Below the pieces are notes generated by a model. It had not been told where the DNA came from, ran no database searches, and was given only the letters and a program-made list of their open reading frames with translations. The translations under genes were made by a program, and so were the position numbers. Of a DNA stretch of 64,000 nt, positions 47,274 through 57,300 are shown piece by piece (position 1 is the stretch's first letter; every line of letters starts with the position of its first letter). The stretch is taken from NCBI RefSeq assembly GCF_019649055.1, contig NW_026570411.1, positions 1 through 64,000 on the forward strand. The letters run 5' to 3'. Origin of the DNA: Paramacrobiotus metropolitanus (Eukaryota; Tardigrada; Eutardigrada; Parachela; Macrobiotidae).

Positions 47274-48638
47274 ACGGACAGGCAGGACATGCACGAAACC
47301 TGGCAGACGGAGACGACGTTGGGCGGAATGCTTCAGACGCATTTAAAGAGCCGGGATAGTCTGCCGCCGATTAGACTGCGAGACGCCCGCCCACCGGATG
47401 CCGGTTAGTAACCTGGCGGCAACTGCTCTTCTTTAGTTATTTGTGACAGTTGGTATGCGTTGCCTGTCGTCTCTGCAGGTCTGAGCAGCGATGCTGAGCG
47501 GACATCTGCGGCAATTGCACTTTTGCCGCCGTGTCTGCAGAGCGACATCTTAACTCATCTCGATGTGCACTCCCAAATGAGGGCCAAACGGTAAAACTAA
47601 TCATATACCTAATAATGTTCGTTCTTCATGGACATTTTACGTGCTAAGAGATAATCGGGCATCTCACATGTAACTGTCGCCTAATGGTAGTTACTGTTGC
47701 GACAGGGTCTGCGCGTTGTGGCAGCTGCTGCTGAGTGACGCCCGCATGGCGGTGCACGTCCGCATCTCCTTCGAAAGCTGTTGCGACCTGCAATCGGACA
47801 GCGACAACTGCTTCAAAGCGGCAGTCCTCTTGAGCCGCTCCATCACTTCCGCCACCCTCACTCTCACCTTCCTTCCAATGCTCCTTCGACAACATTTCAT
47901 TTTGGTGTTGCCCTGGCTGAACGACACCGAAACCCATCTGCGATTTATCGTCTTCAAAGACCGCACTAACAACAGACCTGCCACCATTTCCCACCGTTCC
48001 TCAACAGGGTTCTCGCTGCATCCGGCAGCACATGATGCAATGCAGTATGAACAATTGTGTAACGCCATTCTGCTGATCAACTGGGCAGTCGGCGACCTGT
48101 TCGGCGGGGCGATGTTTCACGCCTTCGAGTGCGATCCGGTCCTTACGCATACGAGATCCACCAATCTCCTGCGTGCCCGCGAGAAGGACCTCATGCAGCC
48201 CCTGACGAAGGAGTCCCACGCGCTGGACATTGACAAACTGCAAATCACCATTCCGCGGCTGCTTCTGAAATGCAGCGAAGGCCGCGAAAAGATGTCGGCG
48301 CGCTTCATGCACGCCGTGAACGCCAACTTCCCGCCGGTCACGGAGGAGATGCTGGCAAAGGTCACGGCAGTGCACGCGCGCTGGGTGCGCACTCTGAAGT
48401 ACCCCGAGGAGTGGCAGTCTATCCACACCTACATCATCCTGTGAGTGCCCTGTAGACGGTGCAGTTACTCGTTGGTAGCGCTTAAAATTAGATCTGCATC
48501 TATTTGCGTTGCAAATTTAGTGGGTTTGACGCAGACGGGAATGTGTACATGTTTGACAAGGTGGACTTGCGCCGGCTGGATGTACGCACACTCAGCCGCA
48601 TGGCCATCTACGGCCTCAATGAAATCTTCCGCGTCTGA

Positions 48639-49162
48639 GAGCCTAATGGCCGCTTCCGCAGTATCCCGTTGCGCGGGTTACGGCGGTCACCCATGTGTGC
48701 AGGATGGTCTAATAAGAATCCGGTGTACTCTTTCCGTTCCTTCATTCAACTGATTTCATTTTGAAAGCAAAACGACGGCACAAAATGATGCAGTGTCGTC
48801 TAAATTCTGCAGCATTTCCCGGGCTTTTACAAACTAATTTCGTTTTTGTGAAGTCTACGATGGTAGTTATTACTAATTATCGTGTGAGTGGCTATGTGCT
48901 TGACTAGTACTAGCTAGAAAAGATGTATGTTTAGTTGACATAACAATGAAAAGGCTTTGACAATAACGTAGAGCAGATCGTTAGTAAAGGCTTTGCCTAC
49001 CGCTTTTTGGAGCCCCTGCTTATTTTATCGCATACTGTACAGTATATTTCATATGTGTGTATGGTTTCTTATATACATATAAGTACATATTACATATTTG
49101 TATATGCTTTTTTACGTTGGACAAAGGCTGCATGGCCTTCAATGAGTATCACATGTAAGTAC
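48639..49162. other. Intergenic, no gene seen
   Basis: Sequence after the TGA of the F-box gene copy up to the target duplication of the next MITE. It is AT-rich with TATA-like runs near 49,030-49,110. No conserved protein motif is visible in any frame. Confidence 0.5.
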
Positions 49163-49170
49163 AAACTGAG

Positions 49171-49972
49171 CAGGGGCGAATTTAGGGAGGGGGCACGGGG
49201 GCACGTGCCCCCTCCGGAAGTTTTGGAAAAATGGGTACTTCAAAAAAGTAAAGGGGGGAGTACTGCTTGAAAAAATTTACCGGATTTGCAAAAAACTGCA
49301 GAAACTGCTATTTTTTATTGAATTTCTAGCGATTTTTTCAGTCAAACCGTTTGCTAGCTTCGCGCTCCGCGCGAAAGTGCCTGTACAGTTCACGGTCTTC
49401 CACGAAGCACACATTATCAGAGGATACATCCTAATCTTTTGTTAATAGACCATGTTCCTAAAGGAGTTTTATCACAAACTCGTAATATTCTACTATTTTT
49501 TATCGAATTTCTAGCAGTTCCAGGTGTAAAAGCGTGCATCGGCTTCGCAGAAAAATTTCAGTCACGTATCCGTAGTTAACTTATTTTTACTAATTTTTAT
49601 ACAATTTCTAGCAATTTCTACGATGAAATCGTGCGCCGGCTTCGCGCGAAAGTTCACTGGTTTTCTGAACTCTGTACATAAAATATCGCCTTTTTACACC
49701 CATTGAACAATTGTTCAAATTATTTCTGGTATTTTTTACTGAATTTCTAATAATTTCTGTAGTGAAAACGTTCGTCGGCTTCGCGCTTCGCGCGAAAATG
49801 CTCCTGGCTCCATTTATCATGTACTGTTGACATCTGGCTTTACCAACAATTTTCGTTCAATTCCTACTTTATACAAAATTTTTTATACGTTTTGTAGTAA
49901 ATTATCTTGCTGTCTTTGGGGTTCTTGGGTTCTCAGTGCCCCTCCCGCCCAAGCGAGTTAAATTCGCCTATG
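49171..49972. mobile_element. hAT-type MITE with internal repeats
   Basis: An 802-bp element flanked by a perfect 8-bp duplication AAACTGAG (49,163-49,170 and 49,973-49,980). The inverted ends are CAGGGGCGAATTTA and, reverse-complemented from the right end, CATAGGCGAATTTA, followed on both sides by GGGAGGGGGCAC-like sequence. G-rich CAGGGGCG...GGCAC ends are a known form of hAT MITE. Inside are about four diverged direct repeats of 120-130 bp, each with a TTTCTAGC-like element and a small GCTTCGCGC hairpin. No transposase is present. Confidence 0.9.
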
Positions 49973-49980
49973 AAACTGAG

Positions 49981-50267
49981 TACTAAGAAAACGAGATTTA
50001 ATGCAAAAGCACTTCTTCAATGATATCCTGCTTGCATAGTACATAACAATCGCGCTGAGAAAAGGCCACGATCCCGCTGCATGTAGCGCGTAAACGCAGT
50101 GCGGGGTGGAGTTCCGCGGTACAGCGTACTGCGTTGCCCACGATTTGTCTTTTTCTGTGCCTTTGCACATTAAATTGCGTGTCTGGCATGTGTCTGTTAA
50201 TGAAGGTTCTTAATAACGTTAATACAATAGTACAGTACTATCGTTTACTTGTGTAACTTGCTATATA
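49981..50267. other. Spacer, nothing recognised
   Basis: Short AT-rich stretch between two MITEs. I see no convincing coding or RNA feature. Confidence 0.5.
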
Positions 50268-51031
50268 TGGAACGTTTCGTACCAAAGAAAAAAACTGGAA
50301 CGTTTTTTCCTTCTTGTAGTCACTGTAGTCATCTGTAGACAACCTGTATACATCCTAAGAAACCTAAGAAACCAGGTGACTACAGTATGTCTACAGTGGT
50401 GTCTACGGGATGTCTACAAGTGACTACCGATGTATACAGGCAGAGTATCGAGCTCAGCCTAAGAAGGGCTACCTGTATACAGCGGTAGACATCTGTAGAC
50501 AACCTGTAGACAGCCTGTAGACAACCTGTATACATCCTAAGAATTCCTAAGAAGCCTAAGAAACCAGGTGACTACAGTATGTCTACAGGGGTGTTTACGG
50601 GCTGTCTACAGTGCGTCTACAGATGTATACAGCAGAACATCCAGCTGAACCTAAGAAGGCCTGCCTGTATACACTGGTAGACATCTGAAGACAACCGGTA
50701 GACGCCCTGTAGACAACTTGTAGAAACCCTGTAAACATCCAAAAAAGCTAAGAAACCAGCTGACTGCAGTATGTCTACAGTGGTGTCTACGGGCTGTCTA
50801 CAGATGACTACCGGTGTATACAGGCAGAGTATCAAGCTGACCCTAAGAAGGGCTGCCTGTATACAGCGGTAGACATCCGTAGACATCCTGCAGACACCGT
50901 TGTATACATCCTAAGAAACCAGGTGACTACCGATAGGTCTACAGGTGTCTACAGCATGTGTACAGATGTCTACTGTGATTACAAGGAGCGAAAAAACGAT
51001 TCACTTTTTTTCTTTGGTACGAAACGTTCCA
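50268..51031. mobile_element. MITE with 27-bp perfect inverted ends and internal tandem repeat
   Basis: Left end 50,268-50,294 and right end 51,005-51,031 are perfect 27-bp reverse complements (TGGAACGTTTCGTACCAAAG plus an A run). The interior is four diverged copies of a unit of about 155-195 bp, with repeats beginning near 50,330, 50,485, 50,672 and 50,868. Each unit is full of TGTCTAC / GTAGACA words that can pair within and between units, and contains CCTAAGAAACC. I find no clear target duplication, so the superfamily is not assigned. No coding sequence. Confidence 0.85.
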
Positions 51032-51060
51032 CAGGTGAGCTTGCGAGCCGTTGGAGCCTT

Positions 51061-51086
51061 GCAGGCCTTGGGTAGTTAAGGCCTGC
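51061..51086. repeat. Hairpin just downstream of the F-box gene
   Basis: GCAGGCCTT (51,061-51,069) and AAGGCCTGC (51,078-51,086) are perfect inverted copies with an 8-base loop, 9 bases from the stop codon of the minus-strand gene. Confidence 0.8.
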
Positions 51087-51094
51087 CGATCGGT

Positions 51095-52262
51095 TTAAAG
51101 GGCGAAAATCTCGGCGATTTCCCTCAGCGCCAGTGCGCTGAGCTGCGCGAGATCCAGCGTTCGCAGGTCGACATTGTGCCACGTGTGGGCACTGCCATTC
51201 GCGTGGAATCCGCTGAACCTGCAGCCAATAACACCCTTCACCGGCATCCGCCGCAACGGTACCGGTAACGCCTGTGCAGTGACTTGCCTGTCTAAGAAGC
51301 AGCGGATGACCCGCCACTCATCGGGATAAGCCAGAGTGTCGCACCAGCGAGCACGCACCGCCGCCACCTGGGCGTACACGTCGGCCGTGACCGGGGTCAG
51401 CAATCGGTTGGTGGACCACATGAACGGCCGATCAATGTCCCACTCCTGGCAGTGCCAGCCGTCCCGCCACGGATAGATTATCCGCGGGATGCCGAGCAGC
51501 ATCCCATCCCGCAGCCAACGCCGGGCGCCGGCGGAATTGTGTCGTTTGGTGAAGCGGTATTCCCGCTCCGGCAAGCCAATCATGCCGAAACGGGGGCGCT
51601 GCACATTCCACCGCATCTCGTCGCACAGCGTTCCCCAGCTCATCTCCAGCCCCTCGACGACTAGTGCGTCACAGCGGGACTGGAAGGCCAGCAGGCAGTC
51701 GGGAAGCATGTCCAGACAGAAGGACTGGATGGCGATCCAAGACAGCTTGACCTGCATAACCCGCAACAACTCCGGCACGATGCACGCGCTGTGCCAGTTT
51801 GACTGCTTCCTCTCCCAGTCGTGGGCGCGGGCGGTGATGGTGAGGCTCTTCGTAGCGGGAGTGATGCTACGGCACAATGCCGTCGCGATGCGCCGACAGT
51901 TGTGGTCGTCGCACTGGGTTCCGGTGAAATGGTGTGTCAGGACAAGAAGGTGCTGCGTTGTGCGGGCATCACTCAGTATCGCTTGCCATAAGCCACACAC
52001 TCTGTACAACCAATTACCCAAGTAAAAATCTAATGTCTGTTGCGTATTACTTAATGCAAGTACAAAATTCAATTTACCGCATGGCGGCAGCTTGTGTGTG
52101 CAGATCCAGCTGTCGCAAGATCTCCGTCAGCAGGATCAGTGGCAGGTGACATAAACAGGCAGTCGGGCAACTTGTACCGGCATCCGTGAGCCTTGCTCCA
52201 GTACTTCCTATGTAGCATTCCAAGCCTGAAAAATGCAGCGGACAACCGGTCCATTCAACAAT
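51095..52262 (-). CDS. F-box-type protein gene (partial, 5' exons not found)
   Basis: Paralogue of the 44.9-48.6 kb gene copy. A first visible exon, 52,262 to 52,078, has an acceptor-like TTTCTTCAG before it, no in-frame ATG, and ends with an F-box core (LPLILLTEILRQLDLHTQAA). A 76-bp GT-AG intron (52,002-52,077) follows, in the same position and phase (2) as in the paralogue. Exon 2 runs from 52,001 to the stop at 51,095. It starts RVCGLWQAILSDAR and contains PVTADVYAQVAAVRARW and LAYPDEWR, matching PVTEEMLAKVTAVHARW and LKYPEEWQ of the paralogue. A segment of 69 bases at 51,219-51,287 interrupts the match exactly where the paralogue has an intron. It could be a GC-AG intron (donor AG|GCAAGT, acceptor TGCAG) or be retained, since it keeps the frame. 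Likely an SCF-type substrate adaptor, by family only. Confidence 0.68.
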
Positions 52263-52264
52263 CT

Positions 52265-53371
52265 GAAGAAATCTTGCGACATTTACAAGTCACTTTCGAC
52301 AACTGGCAAGCGCTGCTTGTCAGTTGTCGGCTTCGCATGATTTGATTCGCATAATTAGCTTCTTTCGTGCAACGGCTCACTTTCTCCTGGTTATCGTAAA
52401 ATAAATTGTAAACCTTTGAAAGGACCTTGCGACAGCGGCGAGAGCCTGCAGGCTGATAATAACCCTGAAAATTACTCCGAAAACGTTGCCATGCGCGGTT
52501 TGAAACAGTAAGCAGGGTCCGGTTTGAACGAAGATACCCGATGACAACAGAGTTAATGACGGGGTACGATTAATGAACGGTCTATAACGAACGGTTCAGT
52601 CTGCGACGCCGCACCTGGACCTTTGGGAGTCTGACATCTCGCCGCACTCAAATTGGACGAGCGACTTTTTGGCGCGGGACATACGGACGTCGGGGCACTT
52701 TTGCGTGGACATATTGCACGGAGACATTTCAGCTTGGCGACATTTTGCCGCAAGACATCTGGCCGCCGACGTTTCGTCATATTTTCTTATGGTTCCTTAT
52801 GTCCTTATGTCTTGACGGAATGTCACGGCGTCGAAATGACCTGGCGGCGAAATGTCTTGCGGTAAGCTGTCCTCGGCGAAATGCCGCGGTGCCCTGTAAC
52901 GCAACCTTGTTTTCGTGTCTACGGATTCATGGGTTAATAACTTCAAAATTGTCGTTAATTTGGCCGCTATTCGTTACACCACGCAAGACGTAATCTGCTT
53001 AATGTCCATCAGGTAGCACGTCAGCTTGCCGACCTACAACTCGCTGCCCGACAATTTGCTGACCGTCGTGACCGACAATGTGCTTTTCTGCTAAATCGTT
53101 CGCCGACGTTTTATTCAAACAGTTTGGCTGACCGACAACTTGCTTTTCGGCTCGATGCGCTAATGTTTAAGCTTTTCTAACTTTTTGTTGTTTTTTCTTA
53201 GGTTTCTTAGGTTTCTCACGTCAGCAAAATGTCGTCACCAAGTTGTCGGTGTTCACAAAAAGTTGTTCGGCGATTTGTCGTTACAGCAAAATGTCGTGTC
53301 ATCATTTTGTCGTTCAGCAAAAAGTCGTCAGCAAGTTGTCGGTGTGCCGTCATTTTCAGTGTGGCCCATAG
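52265..53371. repeat. Zone of fold-back modules, no gene
   Basis: From about 52,590 to 52,890 many short words of GACATTTTGCCGC / GCGGCGAAATGTC type are arranged as a fold-back centred near 52,800 (for example CCGCAAGACAT at about 52,749 and ATGTCTTGCGG at about 52,852). From about 53,025 to 53,350 a second set uses CCGACAACTTGCT / AGCAAGTTGTCGG and GCAAAATGTCG words, with CTTAGGTTTCTTAGGTTTC between. They look like non-autonomous DNA-element ends. The open frames here are low-complexity products of these words. Confidence 0.6.
52297..52329. repeat. 15-bp fold-back
   Basis: Arms 52,297-52,311 and 52,315-52,329 around a GCT loop, one mismatch. It lies about 35 bp upstream of the first visible exon of the minus-strand F-box gene. 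Confidence 0.8.
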
Positions 53372-53545
53372 AGGCCAAGGTCAAAAAGAGGAAGGAATAA
53401 TTAAAGGAAGGAATGTTTTTTGGTCAAAAAGAGGAAGGAATAAATAAATGAAGGAATGTTTTTTGGTCAAAAAGAGGAAAGAAATTTTGATGGTAAAAAA
53501 AGGAAGGAAATTTTTGCGGTCAAAAAGGCAGGAGATTCCGATGGT
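53372..53545. repeat. Diverged transposon-end module array
   Basis: Starts AGGCCAAGGTCAAAAAGAGG, close to the terminus of the MULE element at 53,914 (AGGCCAATGTCAAAACGACGG). GGTCAAAAAGAGGAAGGAA-like modules follow at about 53,379, 53,422, 53,466, 53,492 and 53,519. The MULE end uses GGTCAAAAAGACGGCGGAAT. This may be a relic end of a related element; I did not find a matching opposite end. Confidence 0.5.
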
Positions 53546-53913
53546 CCAAAACAAGAGGAATAATGCGCTAAGAAAATTTTTCAAAAGTTTTGGACCTAAA
53601 CGTGATGGTCTGTACGTTTTAAAACACAAGTAAATGAAGTACGTAATGCAGTAAGCGGTACAGCTAACATATTAAAAGGAAAAACAATTCTATTTAATCA
53701 ACATAAATACGGAGTACAGTGCGAGCTAGGTAATGCGCTTTGAAGTGTTAAATTATGCAGAGCCTGAATCAGCCTTTTGGTCAAAGAATAACCATCAGTG
53801 GCGGTTGCCTCTGATGTCTCACCGGGCAGTTCCACATTCAAAAAATGACTTCCTCCTTGAAGTTCATACATCCATTCGGCATTTACAATACAACAGCTCG
53901 GCTCATTGTTGAA

Positions 53914-54018
53914 AGGCCAATGTCAAAACGACGGCGGAATTTTCGGCCGGCGGAAATTTTGTCAGGTCAAAAAGACGGCGGAATTTCTCGTGGTCAAAAT
54001 GCCGGCGGAATTTCCTGA
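53914..54018 (+). repeat. Left terminal inverted repeat of MULE
   Basis: About 105 bp made of modules: a GGTCAAAA spacer followed by ACGGCGGAATTT or GCCGGCGGAAATT, repeated four times. It is the inverse of the right end with one module fewer. Confidence 0.85.
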
Positions 54019-54397
54019 ACATTCATTTTTTTAAGGCAATCACGAACTGATGCAAAACCAACTTATTGGTAAACTAAGTCATGCAGTAAGTACTAAGTAC
54101 AACCTGGACATTCTATGTATTATGTATCGGTGTATTGCATTCTGCTTTTGCTAATTCCAAAACATGCTTCATCGTTCGGCAGACAGACAGTTAACAACAA
54201 CAAACGAAAACTACAACTCAAAAGGTCGAAAAATTTAAAAAAACGCAAGCAAACAAAAAACAATCACAAAAGAACATACGTACGTACTCGTATACCAATC
54301 AGCTAATCCTAATTGGGACGCTAAACAAGGTATCAAAATATCAAAAAAAGCACAATGACAAAAGAACATGCATGCCCTGAACTCAACACTACTTCGA

Positions 54398-57300
54398 CTA
54401 AATTTCAGCGCGAAACTTTGCGATTGCAACCAGCTCATCTTTTTTGAATTTAACGGCGTCATCCAGATGATTTGCAAACTGTGATGTGAACTGCGGGTGA
54501 CGGCGCTTAATGCATGCCGCACGCAGACAATACTTTCTGGGCTTAGCCCGGTCAGTTACTGCTTGCCGATTGCTGCCACTGATATACTCAAACTCTTCGC
54601 GGACCACAATGATGTCCAGTGCCGGCGGATTGTCCACAAATCTTTTTCCACAGCCAGGACACTTCGAATTAGGATGGACAGCGGCATCTTTTGTGATGCG
54701 GAAACGGCTGCTTCCTTTCTGCCACGGATTAAGGTGCTTAATCCCCTTGCAACAGGGACACGGTTCTAGGCAAAACAACCGTACAAAATAAATATATATG
54801 GCTAATTTTAATTGTTACGGCTTTGCGAAGAACAGTTTCAGGGTATAATACCTGGAGATTTTTCTCGCTCAAGTTCTTGTTCCAGTTGATACAGTTCGTT
54901 CACCTGTGGATGCTATAAAAATAAATTTAAAATTTCTTTATTTAATTGATGCTTCCTTATTGAAGCCACTAAAAATTAGTATGTTTCAGGCATGTTCTTG
55001 TGCTCTTTACATAGGTATTTGCAATTGAATTATTTCTTATACATTTTAATTACTAAATGGAAAGTTTCATAATTACCACGACTTCCTCTTTCGGCTCGAC
55101 CTTGAATTTCTTCCTACGTGAAGCGATTGCGCCCTATTTAAACAATTGCCCAAGCAATAAACTACTGTGTAATCTATGGAGTAGTGGCACACATTAAATA
55201 GACATGTTACAACAACTGCAGCTAGTGTAGTAAATAAAACTACGACTGACCTTCAGGGTTTCCGGTTCGGCAGTTTTGCAGCCGATAATGGATACTTCGT
55301 TGTCCGAATTGTCCTCCTACTCGTCAGAAACAATTTATTTAAACAAGCCGCTACGCAGTAAACCACTGTTATTTTACGTTTTTTAGCGGGATAAAACTAA
55401 AAATAAGTACCGTGATCTCAATATGCGACCGTTTTAGTTGTCTGTTGAAACTGCTGGCTTGCGACGATACTGAGCGGAGCGTGGCTCCTTTCGACAATTT
55501 TCTGTCGGCTTTTCGTTTTGTGCCCACTGTGTTTGTGTTTTTCGTTCCTGTCGGCTTTTCGTTTTGTGTTGCCTTTTCCTGTGGATGTCGGTCCTATGAG
55601 CATTGAATAAGGAGGAACTGCACAGCGGAAATTTTCGAGAAACTCAGGCATTCTTTGCATCATGTGAGACACGGCCAGAACGTCACAACAAAAGGCTTTT
55701 TTCTTAAAATCAGCGCAAGAACACTCAGCGGCTGCTTCCGCCGACCATGTGACCTTTTTCAAATGACCATTAGGATCGTCTACCAGGAAAACGTTGCTAC
55801 CCATCAGAGGTGGAGCGCTGTGAATCTTTTTCGTTTTAATCAACTGAAACGCAGCTTTCCAGCATGGTTGGTAGTCAATTGATAATTCGGATTTCTCAAA
55901 CGAAACCTGAAACTTGATGGTGCAGTCGGTCTCATGGGACGCGAGCTTTGAGCGGCGGTCGGATAAAGGGTCATGGCTTAAAGTCCCGCCGAATAATTTT
56001 CGCAGACAATTCTTGTACACAGATTCGTTGTCTAGCACATCCGCGGTGTGTGCCACGCAAGGGGAAGCCTCCGTAAAAATGAACTCGCCGCAACCTGCGA
56101 ATTCATAAAATCGTGATTATATGGCGTTGCATGAATTGAAACTGTACATGCAGCGGGAATGCATATTAGCGCTGATTGTGCTAATATAGTTCCGAAGGTT
56201 GTGTTGCTCACTACTATTGTAGACCTTTATTATATATAATTCAATTTTTCAATAACTTTTTTAAATTTTTAAAATGTCTCGCCGATTATCGGGCAATGAA
56301 ATGTGTGAGATATTTTTAGCAAATAATCTTTGATAACTACTTGTATTGTACCGATAATAGCCTCCGCGATGTGAGTTTCCTGACGGCGAATGAGAGATTT
56401 CGTTTGAGAGATAATTTCCATAAGGCCAATTTGCTTTTGGGGCAAATTTCTGAGCGTGTCTTTCAATTCATAATTGGCAGATTCGGCCACATTATTAGTC
56501 ACATGGTCAGATCCGAAAGCCGCAGATTGGCGTACATCTAACAATGCGTGGTCCAGAAATATTTGCCTTTTACGTTTCTGATAATATGCCAAAATTCCCG
56601 GGTGGATGCTGGATAACTCGGAAGATAGGTCTGCAACTTTAGCATCGAGTTCCTTTTCGGATGCGCTGTCGATGATGCCCTTTTCTTCTTCGTCATCGTC
56701 AGTAAATTTGCCACCGAAAAAGATCGCAAGGACCATGTTGATGGATGATTCGTCCATATTCAGCTTCAGCTTCATATGACGTTTGAAATTGTCTTTAAGA
56801 TGTAAAAAACAGGTCAGAAGCTTTGCTTTCGGAAGTAGCGTTAAAATTGCTTTGCGCAGCGCCGCTTCACCATCAGCCACAATTGTCGGAGTCCATTTCG
56901 TAAATATTTCACTGTCACCACAGTCACGTTGATACCTTTCAAGGATCGTATACAATGCGGCTTGCATTTCGGCCGCGAATAGGCCAGTTAGCATTGCCGT
57001 TCCGACGATAAGAACTGCATTTCCAAAACCACGCAGTTTTGCTGTTTCTGAAATATTTGCGGAAACAGCGGCGGTTTCCTTTCTGCGCAGGTAAGGGTGC
57101 TGGATGGCCAAGGTCATCACATAATATTCTCCGATATTATGCACGATATCAATGTACAGAGGACTGAAAACGTTGTGCCCCGTAAATCCTAAAATGAAAT
57201 CAAGTTTGTTATCGGCAGAAACGATAATTTTCCCAATATGTAATACTGTTATTATAAGAAAGTAAGATGTAGTCTGCAGTCAGCACCATCTACATTATAC

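Larger units (their letters stand above)
44937..48638 (+). pseudogene. F-box-type protein gene copy, interrupted by frameshifts, fold-backs and a MITE
   Basis: Member of an F-box-like family (see the minus-strand paralogue at 51,095-52,262); F-box proteins usually act as substrate adaptors of SCF ubiquitin ligases. The N-terminal segment starts at ATG 44,937, hits a TAG at about 44,995, and coding resumes in the frame open from 44,933 (EVNHGLAYIDFNS...YVALRAKAGEPFCFQ). A hAT-type MITE and fold-backs follow. Coding sequence resumes at about 47,018-47,152 (QSVLSDASDKFRIIKHLRE) and, in another frame, 47,250-47,403. The downstream exons are clean: 47,479-47,590 contains the F-box core (SDILTHLDVHSQMRAKR), 47,706-48,440 starts RVCALWQLLLSDAR, and 48,521-48,638 ends at TGA. 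Introns of 75, 115 and 80 bp have GT-AG ends and preserve phase. The 3' half could still be expressed. Family membership of the 5' parts is from memory. Confidence 0.6.

Noticed and set aside
47644-48428. Minus-strand frames opposite the F-box gene exon
   Set aside because: They lie antisense to an exon supported by a paralogue and intron positions.
51432-52149. Plus-strand frames opposite the second F-box gene
   Set aside because: Antisense shadows. The minus-strand frame is supported by the paralogue.
52553-52993. Frames in the fold-back zone
   Set aside because: Encoded by repeated GACATTTTGCCGC words; no protein-like pattern.
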